From Chloroflexota bacterium (GTDB taxonomy: Bacteria; Chloroflexota; Chloroflexia; Thermomicrobiales; UBA6265), in contig JAEWEG010000058.1 of the NCBI GenBank assembly GCA_023389575.1, forward strand, positions 1 to 64,000: a stretch of DNA of 64,000 bases, given 5' to 3'. The notes below the pieces were generated by a model. That model had not been told where the DNA came from. It made no database searches and worked only from the letters and a program-made list of their open reading frames with translations. The translations under genes were made by a program, and so were the position numbers. This document shows, in pieces, positions 1 to 9,235 of this stretch (its first letter is position 1; each line of letters begins with the position of its first letter).

Positions 1-162
1 GATTGGGGTGGCAGGCGCCGTGGTCGCCGCGGCGCTGCTGGCGGCAGGATCGCAGGCGATCTGGGCGACGGCGTTGACAGCCGGAAGCAGCCCAAGGCTT
101 CCGAGCAGCAACGCGAACAGCACGAACGAGTTGATTACCGTTCTCTGCCAACCACGCACCAT
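1..162 (-). CDS. Secreted protein, N-terminal fragment cut by window edge
   Basis: The reading frame opens with ATG at 162 and stays open to base 1, giving 54 residues of a protein that continues outside the window. A GGGAGG Shine-Dalgarno sequence lies 5-7 bases upstream. The N-terminus is a classical signal peptide: MVRGWQR, then a hydrophobic core (VLFALLLGSLGLL), then a cleavage-like AVNAVA. A low-complexity Ala/Thr/Pro linker ending in ATPI follows, the style of many exported proteins in this window. The mature domain is not visible, so no function can be given. The tRNA-Ala gene lies upstream on the same strand. Confidence 0.7.
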   Translation of the reverse strand, partial: MVRGWQRTVINSFVLFALLLGSLGLLPAVNAVAQIACDPAASSAAATTAPATPI

Positions 163-375
163 GAACACCCTCCCAGGTAATGGGCAACTATTGTGTTTGT
201 CGCACAGATACTCAGATACTGAGTAGATACTGGCATCATAGCGAGCACGGGACAAGGTGTCCATCGTTCCGCGTCCTGATTCCTGATGGGCGTTGGCTGG
301 CAGGCGAGGGGAGTCACCTCAGGCGTTCGGCGGGGCTTTCCGTGATGCGCCGGGAGATGGGTTCCGGACAAAGAG

Positions 376-401
376 AAAGCCCTCGCGTTCGCGAGGGCTT
401 T
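376..401 (-). terminator. Terminator after tRNA-Ala
   Basis: Inverted repeat GCCCTCGC / GCGAGGGC with AAA/TTT closing pairs. On the minus strand it is followed by TTTCTCTTTG, directly downstream of the tRNA-Ala gene. Confidence 0.8.
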
Positions 402-409
402 CTGCCTTC

Positions 410-485
<76 letters not shown>

Positions 486-497
486 AGGGGCGTTCGG

Positions 498-527
498 ATT
501 ATACGCAGGCGGCGTGCTGGGCGTCAA
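498..527 (-). promoter_or_regulatory. Sigma-70-type promoter for tRNA-Ala
   Basis: On the minus strand TTGACG is followed after 18 bases by TATAAT, with the -10 box ending about 12 bases before the tRNA 5' end. Confidence 0.75.
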
Positions 528-560
528 TCGAAGTTGGCGGTATTCGCGCGTTTTCCCGCG

Positions 561-1253
561 CTATGTCGTGAATACAAGCGACCCAGCAGAGAGAATGGCC
601 GAAACGAGGGTGGAGCCCCAGACGGTTTCGAGCTCGGAATCGAGCGTTTCGATAAGCTGTCGCATATCCGCCGGCGCGGAATCGTGAAGAGCCTCGGCGA
701 CGATGAGCACCTGGCTGCTGCTCGGACGAATAGCGGAGAGTCCGCTCTGGCGGTTGGTCCACCGGCGGGCGTGGGCACGGTTCGCGTCGTCGGCGAAGAT
801 GACCTCTCGCTCGTAAGGGCGTTCGATCTCGCCGCCGAAGGTGAGGAAGGACTCGGAGCCGGCGGCGAGGCGAACCGTCAGATCGCCATCGATGTGGTCG
901 CGATCGAAGACGGCGATGGGCACCGCGAAGGCGATCGAGATGGCGTTGCAGAGGTCGATGAGCGGATGGAGTTCCGGAAGCGAACCCTCCTTCCGGAATC
1001 GGCGGAGAAGCGACTCCGAGGCACAGCGGTACTGGGTGGGTTTGAGACCCATCTGGCTGAACGCCTGGCGCCAGGCCCTGATCTCGGGAAACTCCGACTC
1101 GGGGCCGGAGGCGAGTCGTTCGCGAGCCCGTTCCAGGTAGGGCGCGGATCGTTCGCGTACCTGGGCCTCGCTGGTGATGCCGTCGATGGTGATTACGGCG
1201 GGGACGAGGGCGGGAAAGTCGTTCCAAAGTTCAGGCGAGTGGCTGAAGTGCAT
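561..1253 (-). CDS. B3/4 domain-containing protein
   Basis: A 230-residue soluble protein resembling the stand-alone B3/4 domain family (COG3382 type), related to the tRNA-interacting B3/B4 domain of phenylalanyl-tRNA synthetase beta. Supporting stretches are FPEIRAWRQAFSQMGLKP near residue 55, the SLLRRF...LPELHPLIDLCNAIS block, and a GDLTVRLA...SFLTFGGE region typical of these free-standing proteins. I chose ATG 1253 because AGGAG lies 5 bases upstream; the longer in-frame reading from 1307 lacks such a site. It is divergent from the esterase gene at 1417. The cellular role of stand-alone B3/4 proteins is poorly known, and an amino-acid or mischarged-tRNA editing role is only a family-level suggestion. 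Confidence 0.8.
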   Translation of the reverse strand: MHFSHSPELWNDFPALVPAVITIDGITSEAQVRERSAPYLERARERLASGPESEFPEIRAWRQAFSQMGLKPTQYRCASESLLRRFRKEGSLPELHPLIDLCNAISIAFAVPIAVFDRDHIDGDLTVRLAAGSESFLTFGGEIERPYEREVIFADDANRAHARRWTNRQSGLSAIRPSSSQVLIVAEALHDSAPADMRQLIETLDSELETVWGSTLVSAILSAGSLVFTT

Positions 1254-1416
1254 GCTGGCTCCTGACATCGGCTGGATCGGCATTGTGTGGTGCTTCCATT
1301 CAATCATGTTTTGGAAAAGCCGTTGCGCCGGGGCTGTTGGCGTCTACCATGGAGCGATGGGTTCGAGGTGCGGCACACGGCGATTCGCCGGGCGGTTTGA
1401 TGATGGAGTGCGATCG

Positions 1417-2757
1417 ATGGTGGTGGAGCGGTCAGGGGAGGTCGTGAGCGAGCGGCTGGCGAGGCTAACGGCCGATATCGACGCCGGGGTTCGTGGCGCG
1501 GTGGACGCGTTCTGGAACGAGGCGAAGGCGTGCGGCACGCCGCTCGTGGAAATGGTCGAGGGAAAGGACGGTGTTTGTCTGGTGACCTTCCTGTGGCGGG
1601 AGTCGCCGGACGAACCGATCGATCACGTCGCGGTGGCGGAATGGTTCTCGGGCAGGGAGATGGCACCCCGGCTGATGGAGCGTCTCGGGGAGACCGACAT
1701 CTGGTACCGGACTGTGGAGATGGATTCGCGGCTGCGATTCACCTACGGATACTGGATCAACGACTCGATGGAGCCGCTGCGGGATGGTCCGGAGTTGCCG
1801 GAGCGGGTGAAGCGGATTCGCTTCGACCCACTGAACCCGAAGCGGGCGTTCCAGTCCTGGATGACGAAGGTGGAGACCGAGTTCAACCGGGACAGCTCGG
1901 TGGTGGAGTTGCCGGACGCCAGGCCGTTCCGCTGGCGGGTGGACCGGGGGGCGCCGAAAGGCGAGGTGGTGAAGACGACCTTCTCCAGTGAACGGCTCGG
2001 TGGCGAGCGAGACGTGTGGGTCTATACGTCACCGGGAATCGAGCGGGCCGACGAGGACGCCGCGTTGCTGGTGCAGTTCGACGGCGACGCCTGCGCGGGG
2101 ATGATGGCGCTGCCGGCGGTGCTGGACAACCTGCGTGCCGAAGGCCTGATCCGGCCGGTGGTGGGGGTGTTCGTTGGGCATGGTCCGTACCGGGGCATGG
2201 ACCTGACGTGCAATCCGGAATTCACGGACGTCGTGGCGGATGAACTGATCCCCTGGGCCCGGTCACGGTACCGGATCGGGGAGGGGCCAGAGTCGGTGAT
2301 CGTGGCGGGGCAGAGTCTTGGTGGGTTGGCGGCGGCCTGGATTGGGTTGACGCGACCGGACGCGGTGGGTTCGGTGATTTCGCAGTCGGGATCGTTCTGG
2401 TTTCTGCACGACCTCGAAATGGCCTTTGGCGCGACCCCGCCGGTGGGAACCGCGCCTGGTTTTGGGTGGCTTCCCGCCGAGGTGGCGACCTGGGATCGGG
2501 TGCCGACTCGGTTCTGGCTGGAGGTTGGCACGCTGGAGATGACCAACGAAGGGCTGATGCCGAGCATGGTGTACGTGAGCCGTCACATGCGCGACGTGCT
2601 ACTCGCGAAAGGGTACGACGTAACCTACCGGGAATATCCGGGCGGCCACGAGTGGTGGTACTGGGGGGAGTTGCTGGCCGACGGGATCCTGCGGTTCGCC
2701 GGATCGGCCGGGCGTGGGAACAATCGATCCGGCGCCGACGTTTCCTCAGCAGGATAG
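1417..2757 (+). CDS. Enterochelin esterase-like alpha/beta hydrolase
   Basis: A 446-residue cytoplasmic enzyme resembling Fes-type siderophore esterases, which hydrolyse ferric catecholate siderophores to release iron. The N-terminal ~190 residues match the enterochelin-esterase N-terminal domain style (FLWRE..., DIWYRTVEMDSRLRFTYGY). The C-terminal half is an esterase D-like hydrolase. The nucleophile lies in GQSLGG near residue 300, an acidic candidate in LEVGTLE near 370, and the catalytic His in GGHEWWYW near 409. No signal peptide is seen. ATG 1417 has GGAG 9-10 bases upstream; GTG 1444, after AGGGGAGG, is a possible alternative. No siderophore biosynthesis or uptake genes are in the window, so the substrate is uncertain. 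Confidence 0.8.
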   Translation: MVVERSGEVVSERLARLTADIDAGVRGAVDAFWNEAKACGTPLVEMVEGKDGVCLVTFLWRESPDEPIDHVAVAEWFSGREMAPRLMERLGETDIWYRTVEMDSRLRFTYGYWINDSMEPLRDGPELPERVKRIRFDPLNPKRAFQSWMTKVETEFNRDSSVVELPDARPFRWRVDRGAPKGEVVKTTFSSERLGGERDVWVYTSPGIERADEDAALLVQFDGDACAGMMALPAVLDNLRAEGLIRPVVGVFVGHGPYRGMDLTCNPEFTDVVADELIPWARSRYRIGEGPESVIVAGQSLGGLAAAWIGLTRPDAVGSVISQSGSFWFLHDLEMAFGATPPVGTAPGFGWLPAEVATWDRVPTRFWLEVGTLEMTNEGLMPSMVYVSRHMRDVLLAKGYDVTYREYPGGHEWWYWGELLADGILRFAGSAGRGNNRSGADVSSAG

Positions 2758-2820
2758 CAACGGTTCCTTCCACACCGACCATGGGCGCTCATTAGGCCGC
2801 TCACCCCTTGGAGACCTGAC

Positions 2821-3501
2821 ATGATCAAGACCGACGTTCTGTACCAGCCAGCCTATTCCCTCGCCAGGGTCACCCTGGATCCTGGAGACGAGTTCCGGGT
2901 CGAGGCCGGAGCGATGGTGAGCATGCGTGGCGTGCAGATCGAGACGAAGGCGCAGGGCGGCTTCCTCAAGTCGCTGAAGCGATCGGTGCTTGGAGGAGAG
3001 TCGTTCTTCCTGAACACCTTCCGGGCGACCGACGCGAACGCCGAGGTGACGGTGGCGCCCTCATTGCCAGGTGACATCACGACCTTCCAGCTTCGGAACA
3101 ACGATCTCATCGTGCAGGCTGGCAGTTTTCTCGCCAGCGAGATGGGGATCACTGTCGACACCCAATGGGGCGGCGCGAAGGCGTTCTTCGGCGGCGAAGG
3201 GCTGTTCATGCTGCGCTGCTCGGGCTCGGGGCAGGTGATCCTGTCGAGCTACGGCGCGATCCACAAGGTGGAGCTTGGCGCCGGCGAGCGGTACACGGTG
3301 GACACCGGTCACATCGTCGCGTTCGACGCGCACATTCCGTACACGATCCGGAAGGCGGGAAGCTGGAAGTCGACGATTTTCGGCGGCGAGGGCCTGGTGG
3401 TTGACTACCAGGGACCAGGCAACATCTTCCTGCAGACCAGGAGCCAGGAGGCGTTCCTTGGCTGGCTGATTCCGCGATTGCCCCGGGACAACTCCAACTA
3501 G
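2821..3501 (+). CDS. AIM24 / TIGR00266-family protein
   Basis: A 226-residue protein of the AIM24/TIGR00266 family, whose members fold as repeated beta-helical layers and have no settled biochemical role. Characteristic stretches are VEAGAMVSM near residue 27, GGFLKSLKRSVLGGESFF near 48, the glycine-rich FFGGEGLFMLRCSGSG near 123, and the C-terminal GGEGLVVDYQGPG and LQTRS. ATG 2821 is preceded by GGAGACCTGAC, a suitable ribosome site. It follows the esterase after 63 bases on the same strand and is closed by a strong hairpin, so the two may be co-transcribed. Confidence 0.85.
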   Translation: MIKTDVLYQPAYSLARVTLDPGDEFRVEAGAMVSMRGVQIETKAQGGFLKSLKRSVLGGESFFLNTFRATDANAEVTVAPSLPGDITTFQLRNNDLIVQAGSFLASEMGITVDTQWGGAKAFFGGEGLFMLRCSGSGQVILSSYGAIHKVELGAGERYTVDTGHIVAFDAHIPYTIRKAGSWKSTIFGGEGLVVDYQGPGNIFLQTRSQEAFLGWLIPRLPRDNSN

Positions 3502-3527
3502 AGACTCGGGAGACCTACGGATGATGG

Positions 3528-3560
3528 CGGCGGCCCAGATGCGGGCCGCCGTTATCGTTT
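3528..3560 (+). terminator. Rho-independent terminator after the AIM24 gene
   Basis: Perfect 8-9 bp stem GGCGGCCC / GGGCCGCC with a 6-base loop, followed by GTTATCGTTT. Confidence 0.75.
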
Positions 3561-3644
3561 CCGGCAGGTGTCACCGGGCATCGGTGCTGGAGGCCGAGGG
3601 TGCAGGGCGTGAGCGCGCCAGCCGGAAATCTGACTATGGACGCG

Positions 3645-5057
3645 TCATTCCGCGTGCCTGGGGGTGGTGGAGTTACCCGCCGCCGTTTCTGGGGGCGTGC
3701 GGATGCTCCTCCAGGTCGCGTATGCCAGTCCAGAAAGGGCAAGCAGGAGAGACGAGGCGAACGCGAGAACCTTGCCTACCGTGAACAGCAGGGCGATCCA
3801 GCTGACCAGGTCACTCTGATGCGGGAACTGGTCAGTCTGAAACCCGAGGAGGAGGTTCTCGCCAAGGTCGAAGACCAGCCCACCGATAAAGGGGACGATC
3901 ATGGCCACATAACCGAGATTGCCATTGAGAAAGGCGAATTGATTGATCGCGAAGGCAACCGAGTGGGCGAGTAGCCGGGCATACAGCAAAGCGAACAGGA
4001 TATCGAACACCAGATAGCTTAAGTACCACTGCCTGCCCGAGACTCCGTAGGCTTCGAGGGCGACGCTCACATCTCCCGGGCCGCGCAAGGGCCAGATCAT
4101 GGCGTCAAGGACACGTACCCCTCCCATATGACTCTGGAGCCAGGGGGAGCCCAGCCAAAGGATTACCACGAGAGCGATGACGACGGACATGAACGTTCCG
4201 GCGGCCGAGCGGAACCTTATATCCGCCTGGAATCGATCGAGCGATGCCTTGATCTCGCTCCACCTCAGCAGGTCCCGCGGTTTCTTGTTGAGCAACACGG
4301 ATAGGTGCATGCCCTTGGCGAGCCATGACGACCCAAACGCGGCGGTCACCACTACTTCCCCGAGGAGAAGCCCGTTCTTGTCCCACCAGAATCCATTGGT
4401 GGCATTCACCAGATTGGTGGCGATGATGAACAGGGCGGACAGGATGATGATGACCGCCATAAACAGATGGAACCTGGCCCAACGCTGCGTCGGCCACCAG
4501 AGCGGGCCGAGTTCTTCGACATTGCGTCCATCCTTTTCTTCGCGATAGGCGAACAGCCAGCAGATGCAGGCCATGCTCGCCACCACCACGCTCGCGCAGG
4601 TCAGGTGGATCAGGTTGGTGGGCTCTTCCCCGAAGAACTCCTGGATTCGCGTGGGCGCGGCGTCGTAATTGGGACTGCTCCTGGTTGGGAAGAAGGCAAC
4701 TCCGATTGACGCGGCTCCCGCGATCCAGCTCAGGCGGTTGTCCCAATTCTTCTCGGAAATCCTGTAGGTGAAAAGAAGGATCCCCGTGACGGAAAGGATC
4801 ACCGCGAAAAAGTCGCGCATTCCGGTGTGATAGTAGGCGCTGAGCGAATGGAGTTCGCCAATGTCGGGGCGATCGAGAATGAGCACGCCGGTAACGAGGA
4901 TGATGGGCAGCGCCAGGTCTAGGATGCCCACCAGCGTCCGAATCCAGTGGTAGGTGCGGAGGTAGGCGAGGGAAATAGGATCGCCTCCCGCCGCGTTGGC
5001 GGTGGCTTCTCGTGAGATATCCTCCGCGGATCGATTCAGTTCTTCGCCAGCAAACAT
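3645..5057 (-). CDS. Multi-pass membrane protein of unknown function
   Basis: A 470-residue integral membrane protein with roughly ten hydrophobic segments, the first at about residues 38-60 and the last at about 425-450. The motif SAYYHTGMRDFFA after segment 1 and FFPTRSSP after segment 3 are typical of a widespread uncharacterised membrane family. The second half has a charged FDLGENLLLG next to a membrane segment. No enzyme motif or transporter signature is recognised. ATG 5057 is preceded by GAGGA at good spacing. The gene is monocistronic and convergent with the AIM24 gene. Confidence 0.7.
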   Translation of the reverse strand: MFAGEELNRSAEDISREATANAAGGDPISLAYLRTYHWIRTLVGILDLALPIILVTGVLILDRPDIGELHSLSAYYHTGMRDFFAVILSVTGILLFTYRISEKNWDNRLSWIAGAASIGVAFFPTRSSPNYDAAPTRIQEFFGEEPTNLIHLTCASVVVASMACICWLFAYREEKDGRNVEELGPLWWPTQRWARFHLFMAVIIILSALFIIATNLVNATNGFWWDKNGLLLGEVVVTAAFGSSWLAKGMHLSVLLNKKPRDLLRWSEIKASLDRFQADIRFRSAAGTFMSVVIALVVILWLGSPWLQSHMGGVRVLDAMIWPLRGPGDVSVALEAYGVSGRQWYLSYLVFDILFALLYARLLAHSVAFAINQFAFLNGNLGYVAMIVPFIGGLVFDLGENLLLGFQTDQFPHQSDLVSWIALLFTVGKVLAFASSLLLALSGLAYATWRSIRTPPETAAGNSTTPRHAE

Positions 5058-5740
5058 GACTTCCTCGCTTTCGCTGAGAACTGGAATCGGAACGTCATGA
5101 ACTGATTGGTGTGCCAGGACTGTCGCGAGCGAATTGGCGGAGAAATACCTGGTTTTGGAAGATGACCTGAAGGGCTTTCCACAACGAAGGCTTTAAGTTG
5201 TATTTGTCACCGGCGGATGAGCTTTTCCAATAGTGATGGATATCGCCAATACATTAGGGTTTAAGTTTCCTGAAGTCAATATCCTAATTCGTCGTCTGGG
5301 ACCATTATCTTTGCCACACAAAGACCGTGAGACGGCGACGTAATTTGCGAGATGACAGGGTAGCGGTCCGGCTGGTGCAAGCAACCATGCGCGAATCGGT
5401 GACGGCCCACTCGCAAGGCTCCAGCCATTTCCGGTTGATGTGGATTCTCGAGAGGCCCGCGATCAGTGGAGAAGACCAACCATCCGCGCGGGCCCACCAA
5501 CAGGCAGACCATGTCGCGGTGGACCTGGACACCGCATGCAGAGGAGCTCCAGCGGGTTGGAATTTGAACTGGCCGCGAGTTGGTGGGCGGGGCGCTACTG
5601 ACGGCAATGTCTCAACCGATGGCATGACGGCTGCTTGTGGCGCGGTGACTCGCGTTAGCGGGCGGAGAGTGCTTCTCGGTCAGCCTTCGATGCCGGTACC
5701 CATCACGTACGAAGGCCAAAGACGCTCACGGGAAACAACG
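5058..5740. other. Intergenic stretch without a recognisable gene
   Basis: About 680 bases between the membrane-protein start and the tRNA-Gly terminator. Open frames exist on both strands but lack ribosome sites, run into the tRNA, or show no family features. The promoter of the membrane-protein gene presumably lies near 5060-5200. Confidence 0.5.
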
Positions 5741-5764
5741 ATGGCCACCCGCATGGGTGGCCAT
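5741..5764 (-). terminator. Terminator after tRNA-Gly
   Basis: Perfect 10-bp stem ATGGCCACCC / GGGTGGCCAT with a 4-base loop, followed on the minus strand by CGTTGTTTCC, just downstream of tRNA-Gly. Confidence 0.7.
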
Positions 5765-5789
5765 TTCCCTTGGTTTCATGGGGTTTTCG

Positions 5790-5865
<76 letters not shown>

Positions 5866-6162
5866 GAACGATGCGTACGTATGCACCAATGATGGCCGCG
5901 CCACTACTCTTATCGTATCACATCGCGATCCACTCCGGTGATTATACCAGACCGTTTCGGACCTCGTGGGGTACCTTGAGGATGCGTTGGGTCGGGGAAG
6001 GAAGCTCCGAATGGAAAGACGCCTCCCGGTGGCTAAGAGCTGGTCAACGGAGTTGAGCGGTCTGATCGGAAGCCTGGCGATAGAGGCAATCAGCTTTTCC
6101 CGGGAGTGGATGACTCCAGGTGCGGTCGACGCCGGCCTTCCTGAGGGAAATGTCTCGGTTCA

Positions 6163-6912
6163 TCAGGCGAGCGCAAGCGTGGCCAGGACCGGAAAGTGAT
6201 CGGAGGCGAGGCGGGTGGCCGGTGTATCGATGACCTCACAGGTGGTGACCCGAAGCGCCGGGGAAACGTGGATCATGTCGATGCACTCCGTCGCCGGTCG
6301 TTCGGGATGGGCCGGGATCGTGTAGCCGGCTTCATCCGGGTGAACGGCGAGCCAGGCGTTGTTGAGACGGCGGCGAATCGGGTTGAGCTCGGGTGAATCC
6401 GAAGCGGCGTTTAAGTCTCCGGTGAGAATCACCGGGACCTGGGCCGCGTCGATTGCCTTGCCAATGATACCAGCCTGTTCGAGACGCTGGTCGGTGGCTT
6501 CAGCTTCGGTGATCGGTGAACCAACCTGGAGATGTGTGTTCAGGAAGAGGATATCCCCGAACTCCGCCGAGCCGATCTTCGCGGAGAGCAGTCCCCTCGG
6601 TTCGAACCCCTCGTGGATGGGGAAGGGGCGGTTCTCGCTGGACAGGATTGGGTTCCTGGACAGAATGAGGGTGCCGTACTCGCCGCCGGATTCCGGCTCG
6701 ATAAGGTTCGCGCCGTAGGAGTAGTCCATGGCGAGTGCCGAGGCGAGCAGGGCGGGCTGATCCTGGTTTTCGGACCGGGGCCAGAATCGGTCGACTTCCT
6801 GGAGGGCGACCAGGCTCGCGCCGGTATCGCGAATGACGGCGACGACGCGATCGAGATCGACCCGGTCGTCGTTGCCGAGCGCGTGGCGGATATTCCAGGT
6901 CAGGACGTTCAT
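6163..6912 (-). CDS. Endonuclease/exonuclease/phosphatase family hydrolase
   Basis: A 249-residue metal-dependent hydrolase of the EEP superfamily, a fold shared by DNase I-like nucleases and phosphoesterases. The ordered motifs are visible: MNVLTWNIRHA at the N-terminus, ALQEVDRF near residue 36 (metal-binding Glu), LFLNTHLQVG near 121, GDLNAASDSPEL near 163, and the closing SDHFPVLA near 238. ATG 6912 is preceded by GAGGA at about 8 bases; an in-frame upstream extension lacks family similarity. There is no signal peptide. Substrate cannot be decided between nucleic acid and small phosphoesters. It is divergent from the VOC gene. Confidence 0.85.
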   Translation of the reverse strand: MNVLTWNIRHALGNDDRVDLDRVVAVIRDTGASLVALQEVDRFWPRSENQDQPALLASALAMDYSYGANLIEPESGGEYGTLILSRNPILSSENRPFPIHEGFEPRGLLSAKIGSAEFGDILFLNTHLQVGSPITEAEATDQRLEQAGIIGKAIDAAQVPVILTGDLNAASDSPELNPIRRRLNNAWLAVHPDEAGYTIPAHPERPATECIDMIHVSPALRVTTCEVIDTPATRLASDHFPVLATLALA

Positions 6913-6990
6913 GGATTGATCCTCGATCATTGGGTGGCCGGGAGTGCGATTTACGAACGTTGAATGGTTCGCTGGAAGGAGAGGTTTGGC

Positions 6991-7356
6991 TTGAACGTGC
7001 CGTCGATTCATCATGTGCAGGTGGCGATGCCGTCCGGCGGTGAGGACCGGGCGCGAGCATTCTACCGGGATCTCCTTGGATTCAGGGAGGTGGCGAAGCC
7101 CGAACCGTTGAAACGCAAGGGCGGTGTCTGGTTCGAGACGGGCAACCTGCAGGTACACCTGGGCGTCGACGAGGCGTTCGTGCCTGCCGGGAAGGCGCAC
7201 GTCGCCTATCTGGTGGCCGACGTGGTTGCGGTGCGGTCGCGGATCGAGACGGCGGGCTTCCCGGTGGTTGATGACGGTGATCTGCCAGGTTACGAGCGGT
7301 TCTACACCAGCGATCCCTTCGGCAATCGCGTCGAGGTTCTTGCCACGGCGGGCTGA
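6991..7356 (+). CDS. VOC (glyoxalase/bleomycin-resistance fold) family protein
   Basis: A 121-residue single-module vicinal-oxygen-chelate protein: IHHVQVAMP with the first metal-ligand His at the N-terminus, ARAFYRDLLGF, LQVHLGVDE with the second His region, AHVAYLVAD, and the C-terminal FYTSDPFGNRVEVL containing the expected Glu ligand. Such proteins act as dimeric dioxygenases, isomerases or resistance proteins; the substrate is unknown. TTG 6991 is preferred because GGAAGGAGAGG ends 7 bases before it. ATG 6964 is in frame and would add nine residues, but has no ribosome site. The gene converges on mutM with 4 bases between the stops. Confidence 0.85.
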   Translation: MNVPSIHHVQVAMPSGGEDRARAFYRDLLGFREVAKPEPLKRKGGVWFETGNLQVHLGVDEAFVPAGKAHVAYLVADVVAVRSRIETAGFPVVDDGDLPGYERFYTSDPFGNRVEVLATAG

Positions 7357-7360
7357 TGAA

Positions 7361-8203
7361 TCACGAGGAGGGAAGCGGCTGGCAGGTGGGGCAATACGTG
7401 GTGCCGCGACCGGCGACGACGGTGCGGACGAACGGCGTACCACATCTCCCGCAGGATTCACCCGATTTCGCCCGATTGTAGGCGCGAAGGAAGTTGGCGT
7501 TGCTTCCGGTTTCCCCGTAGGGATTCTCGAAGGTGGAGAAGGTGGTGCCCTGGTTGGAGAGGGCGATGTTGAGAACGTGGCGGATCGCCTGGAGTAGGCG
7601 CTTCACATGGTCGGTCGTCAGGGAGTTCGCGGGGCAAAGCGGGTTGATCCTGGCTCGATAAAGTGCCTCGTCGACATAAATGTTGCCCAATCCGGCGATG
7701 AGATGCTGGTCGAGCAGAGCGTTCTTGATTGGGCCTGGTCGGCGGGCGAGCGCGGCGTGCAGCCAGATGGCGGTGAGCGTCGAGGCGAACGGCTCCGGGC
7801 CGAGCTTGCGATCGAGCTGGTCGACGGCGGCCTGGTCGGCGAGGACGAGCCGCCCGAACTTCCGCTGGTCTCCGAACCGCAGGTCGGTGCCGTTCGCGAG
7901 ATGGATGGCGACGTGTTCGAAGCGGACCGGTGGGTCACTCGCTGGGAGGAGCAGGAGCCGTCCGGTCATGCGGAGGTGGGTGATCAGGTAAAGCCCGCCG
8001 TCCAGATGGAGCGTGAGGTACTTGCCGCGACGTGTCGCCCTGGTGAATGAGCGTCCAATGAGGGTCGAAGCGGGATCGATGCCGGGAAGCGTGGTTTCCA
8101 GCACCGCCGTGAAATCGCGCAGGCTTACCCCGGATATGGCCTGTCCGATGATATGAGGCTCGATGATGCGGCGTACGGTTTCGACCTCGGGAAGTTCTGG
8201 CAT
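7361..8203 (-). CDS. mutM: Formamidopyrimidine-DNA glycosylase
   Basis: A 280-residue base-excision repair enzyme that removes 8-oxoguanine and formamidopyrimidines and cleaves the abasic site. The N-terminus MPELPEVET carries the catalytic Pro and Glu once Met is removed. RGKYLTLHL near residue 60 holds the family Lys, and GLGNIYVDEALY near 165 is the H2TH region. The C-terminal zinc finger is C-x2-C-x16-C-x2-C, from CGRCG to CPTCQ. Length is normal for the family. The start is fixed by the obligate N-terminal Pro; no strong ribosome site is visible. Confidence 0.97.
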   Translation of the reverse strand: MPELPEVETVRRIIEPHIIGQAISGVSLRDFTAVLETTLPGIDPASTLIGRSFTRATRRGKYLTLHLDGGLYLITHLRMTGRLLLLPASDPPVRFEHVAIHLANGTDLRFGDQRKFGRLVLADQAAVDQLDRKLGPEPFASTLTAIWLHAALARRPGPIKNALLDQHLIAGLGNIYVDEALYRARINPLCPANSLTTDHVKRLLQAIRHVLNIALSNQGTTFSTFENPYGETGSNANFLRAYNRAKSGESCGRCGTPFVRTVVAGRGTTYCPTCQPLPSS

Positions 8204-8399
8204 GGGGACGAACCGGATCCTTTCGTGTGGAATGTGGGGCTGTCGAGGCACGCCGGCGTTGTGGCTAGCGTAACGTACAGGCCGTTCGCGGGGGCGAATC
8301 GCCTCGGGTGAGCGGCGATCGGTCTGGCATACTTCGGTGATTAGGGTCGGGGATGCATTTGTGTTCCCCGTGCGAGATCGCGAGACAGGTGAGGCGACG

Positions 8400-8750
8400 A
8401 TGACCGCGGAGACAGATTGCGTTTTTTGCCGGATCGCGGCGGGTGAGTTTGGAACCGAGTTCCTGTACGAGAGCGAGAACGTGGTCGCGTTCAACGATCT
8501 GGCGCCCGTGGCGGGTACGCATGTGTTGGTGATACCGCGCCGCCATTTGGCGAGCGTCGCGGACATTGGAGAGCCGGACGCGGAGTTGCTGGCCGAGGTG
8601 ATTGCCGCCGCGAACCAGGTCGCCGCCGATCGTGGCATCGTGGAGACCGGCTACCGGATTCTCACCAACCACGGCAAGGATGCCGGTCAGACCGTGTTCC
8701 ATCTGCATTTTCACCTGCTCGGCGGCAATGAACTCGCGCCAATTGGATAG
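8400..8750 (+). CDS. HIT family protein (histidine triad hydrolase)
   Basis: A 116-residue histidine-triad protein of the HinT type, which hydrolyses nucleoside phosphoramidates and related adenylated compounds. CVFCRIAAGEF at residues 7-17, HVLVIPRRH near 42-50, and the active-site triad HLHFHLLGG near 101-109 are all present. ATG 8400 is preceded by GGTGAGG at 5 bases; an upstream in-frame extension is less likely. It leads a same-strand run HIT - yqeY-like - ybeY, probably one transcript. Confidence 0.92.
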   Translation: MTAETDCVFCRIAAGEFGTEFLYESENVVAFNDLAPVAGTHVLVIPRRHLASVADIGEPDAELLAEVIAAANQVAADRGIVETGYRILTNHGKDAGQTVFHLHFHLLGGNELAPIG

Positions 8751-8770
8751 ACGAAAGAGGTTTGGGACGA

Positions 8771-9235
8771 ATGAGTGAGAACCAGTCGCTGAAGGAACGC
8801 CTGACGACCGACATGAAGCAGGCGATGAAGGACCGCGACAACGAACTTCGGGATACGATCCGGCTGCTGCTGTCGGCGGTGAAGAACGCCGAGATCGACA
8901 AGCGGTCAGACCTGAACGACGACGAGGCGATGGCCGTGCTGAGGAGCCAGGCCAAGCAGCGCCAGGATTCGATTCAGCAGTATCGCGACGGTGGCCGGGC
9001 CGACCTCGCCGACAAGGAGGCGTCGGAGCTCGCGATCATCGAGCGGTACTTCCCACAGCAGCTGAGCGATTACGAACTCGCGACGCTGGTCGCCGAAGGC
9101 ATCGTCGAGACGGGCGCGGCCGGTCCGAAGGACATGGGCAAGGTGATGGGGCTGCTGACGAAACGGGCCGGCAACACGGTCGATGGGCGACGGCTCTCGA
9201 CGGAGGTGCGCGAAGCCCTGGCCGGCAAGGGATAG
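8771..9235 (+). CDS. GatB/YqeY domain-containing protein
   Basis: A 154-residue stand-alone YqeY protein, related to the tRNA-binding tail domain of GatB/aspartyl-tRNA amidotransferase. The usual features are present: LKERLTTDMKQAMKDRD at the N-terminus, RLLLSAVKNAEID near 35, the helical AIIERYFPQQLSD near 95, and a C-terminal GKVMGLLTKRAGNTVDG. ATG 8771 has AAAGAGG about 10 bases upstream. The stop is followed immediately by the ybeY GTG, so the two are translationally linked. The role is not established for the family; influence on tRNA charging quality is suggested. Confidence 0.92.
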   Translation: MSENQSLKERLTTDMKQAMKDRDNELRDTIRLLLSAVKNAEIDKRSDLNDDEAMAVLRSQAKQRQDSIQQYRDGGRADLADKEASELAIIERYFPQQLSDYELATLVAEGIVETGAAGPKDMGKVMGLLTKRAGNTVDGRRLSTEVREALAGKG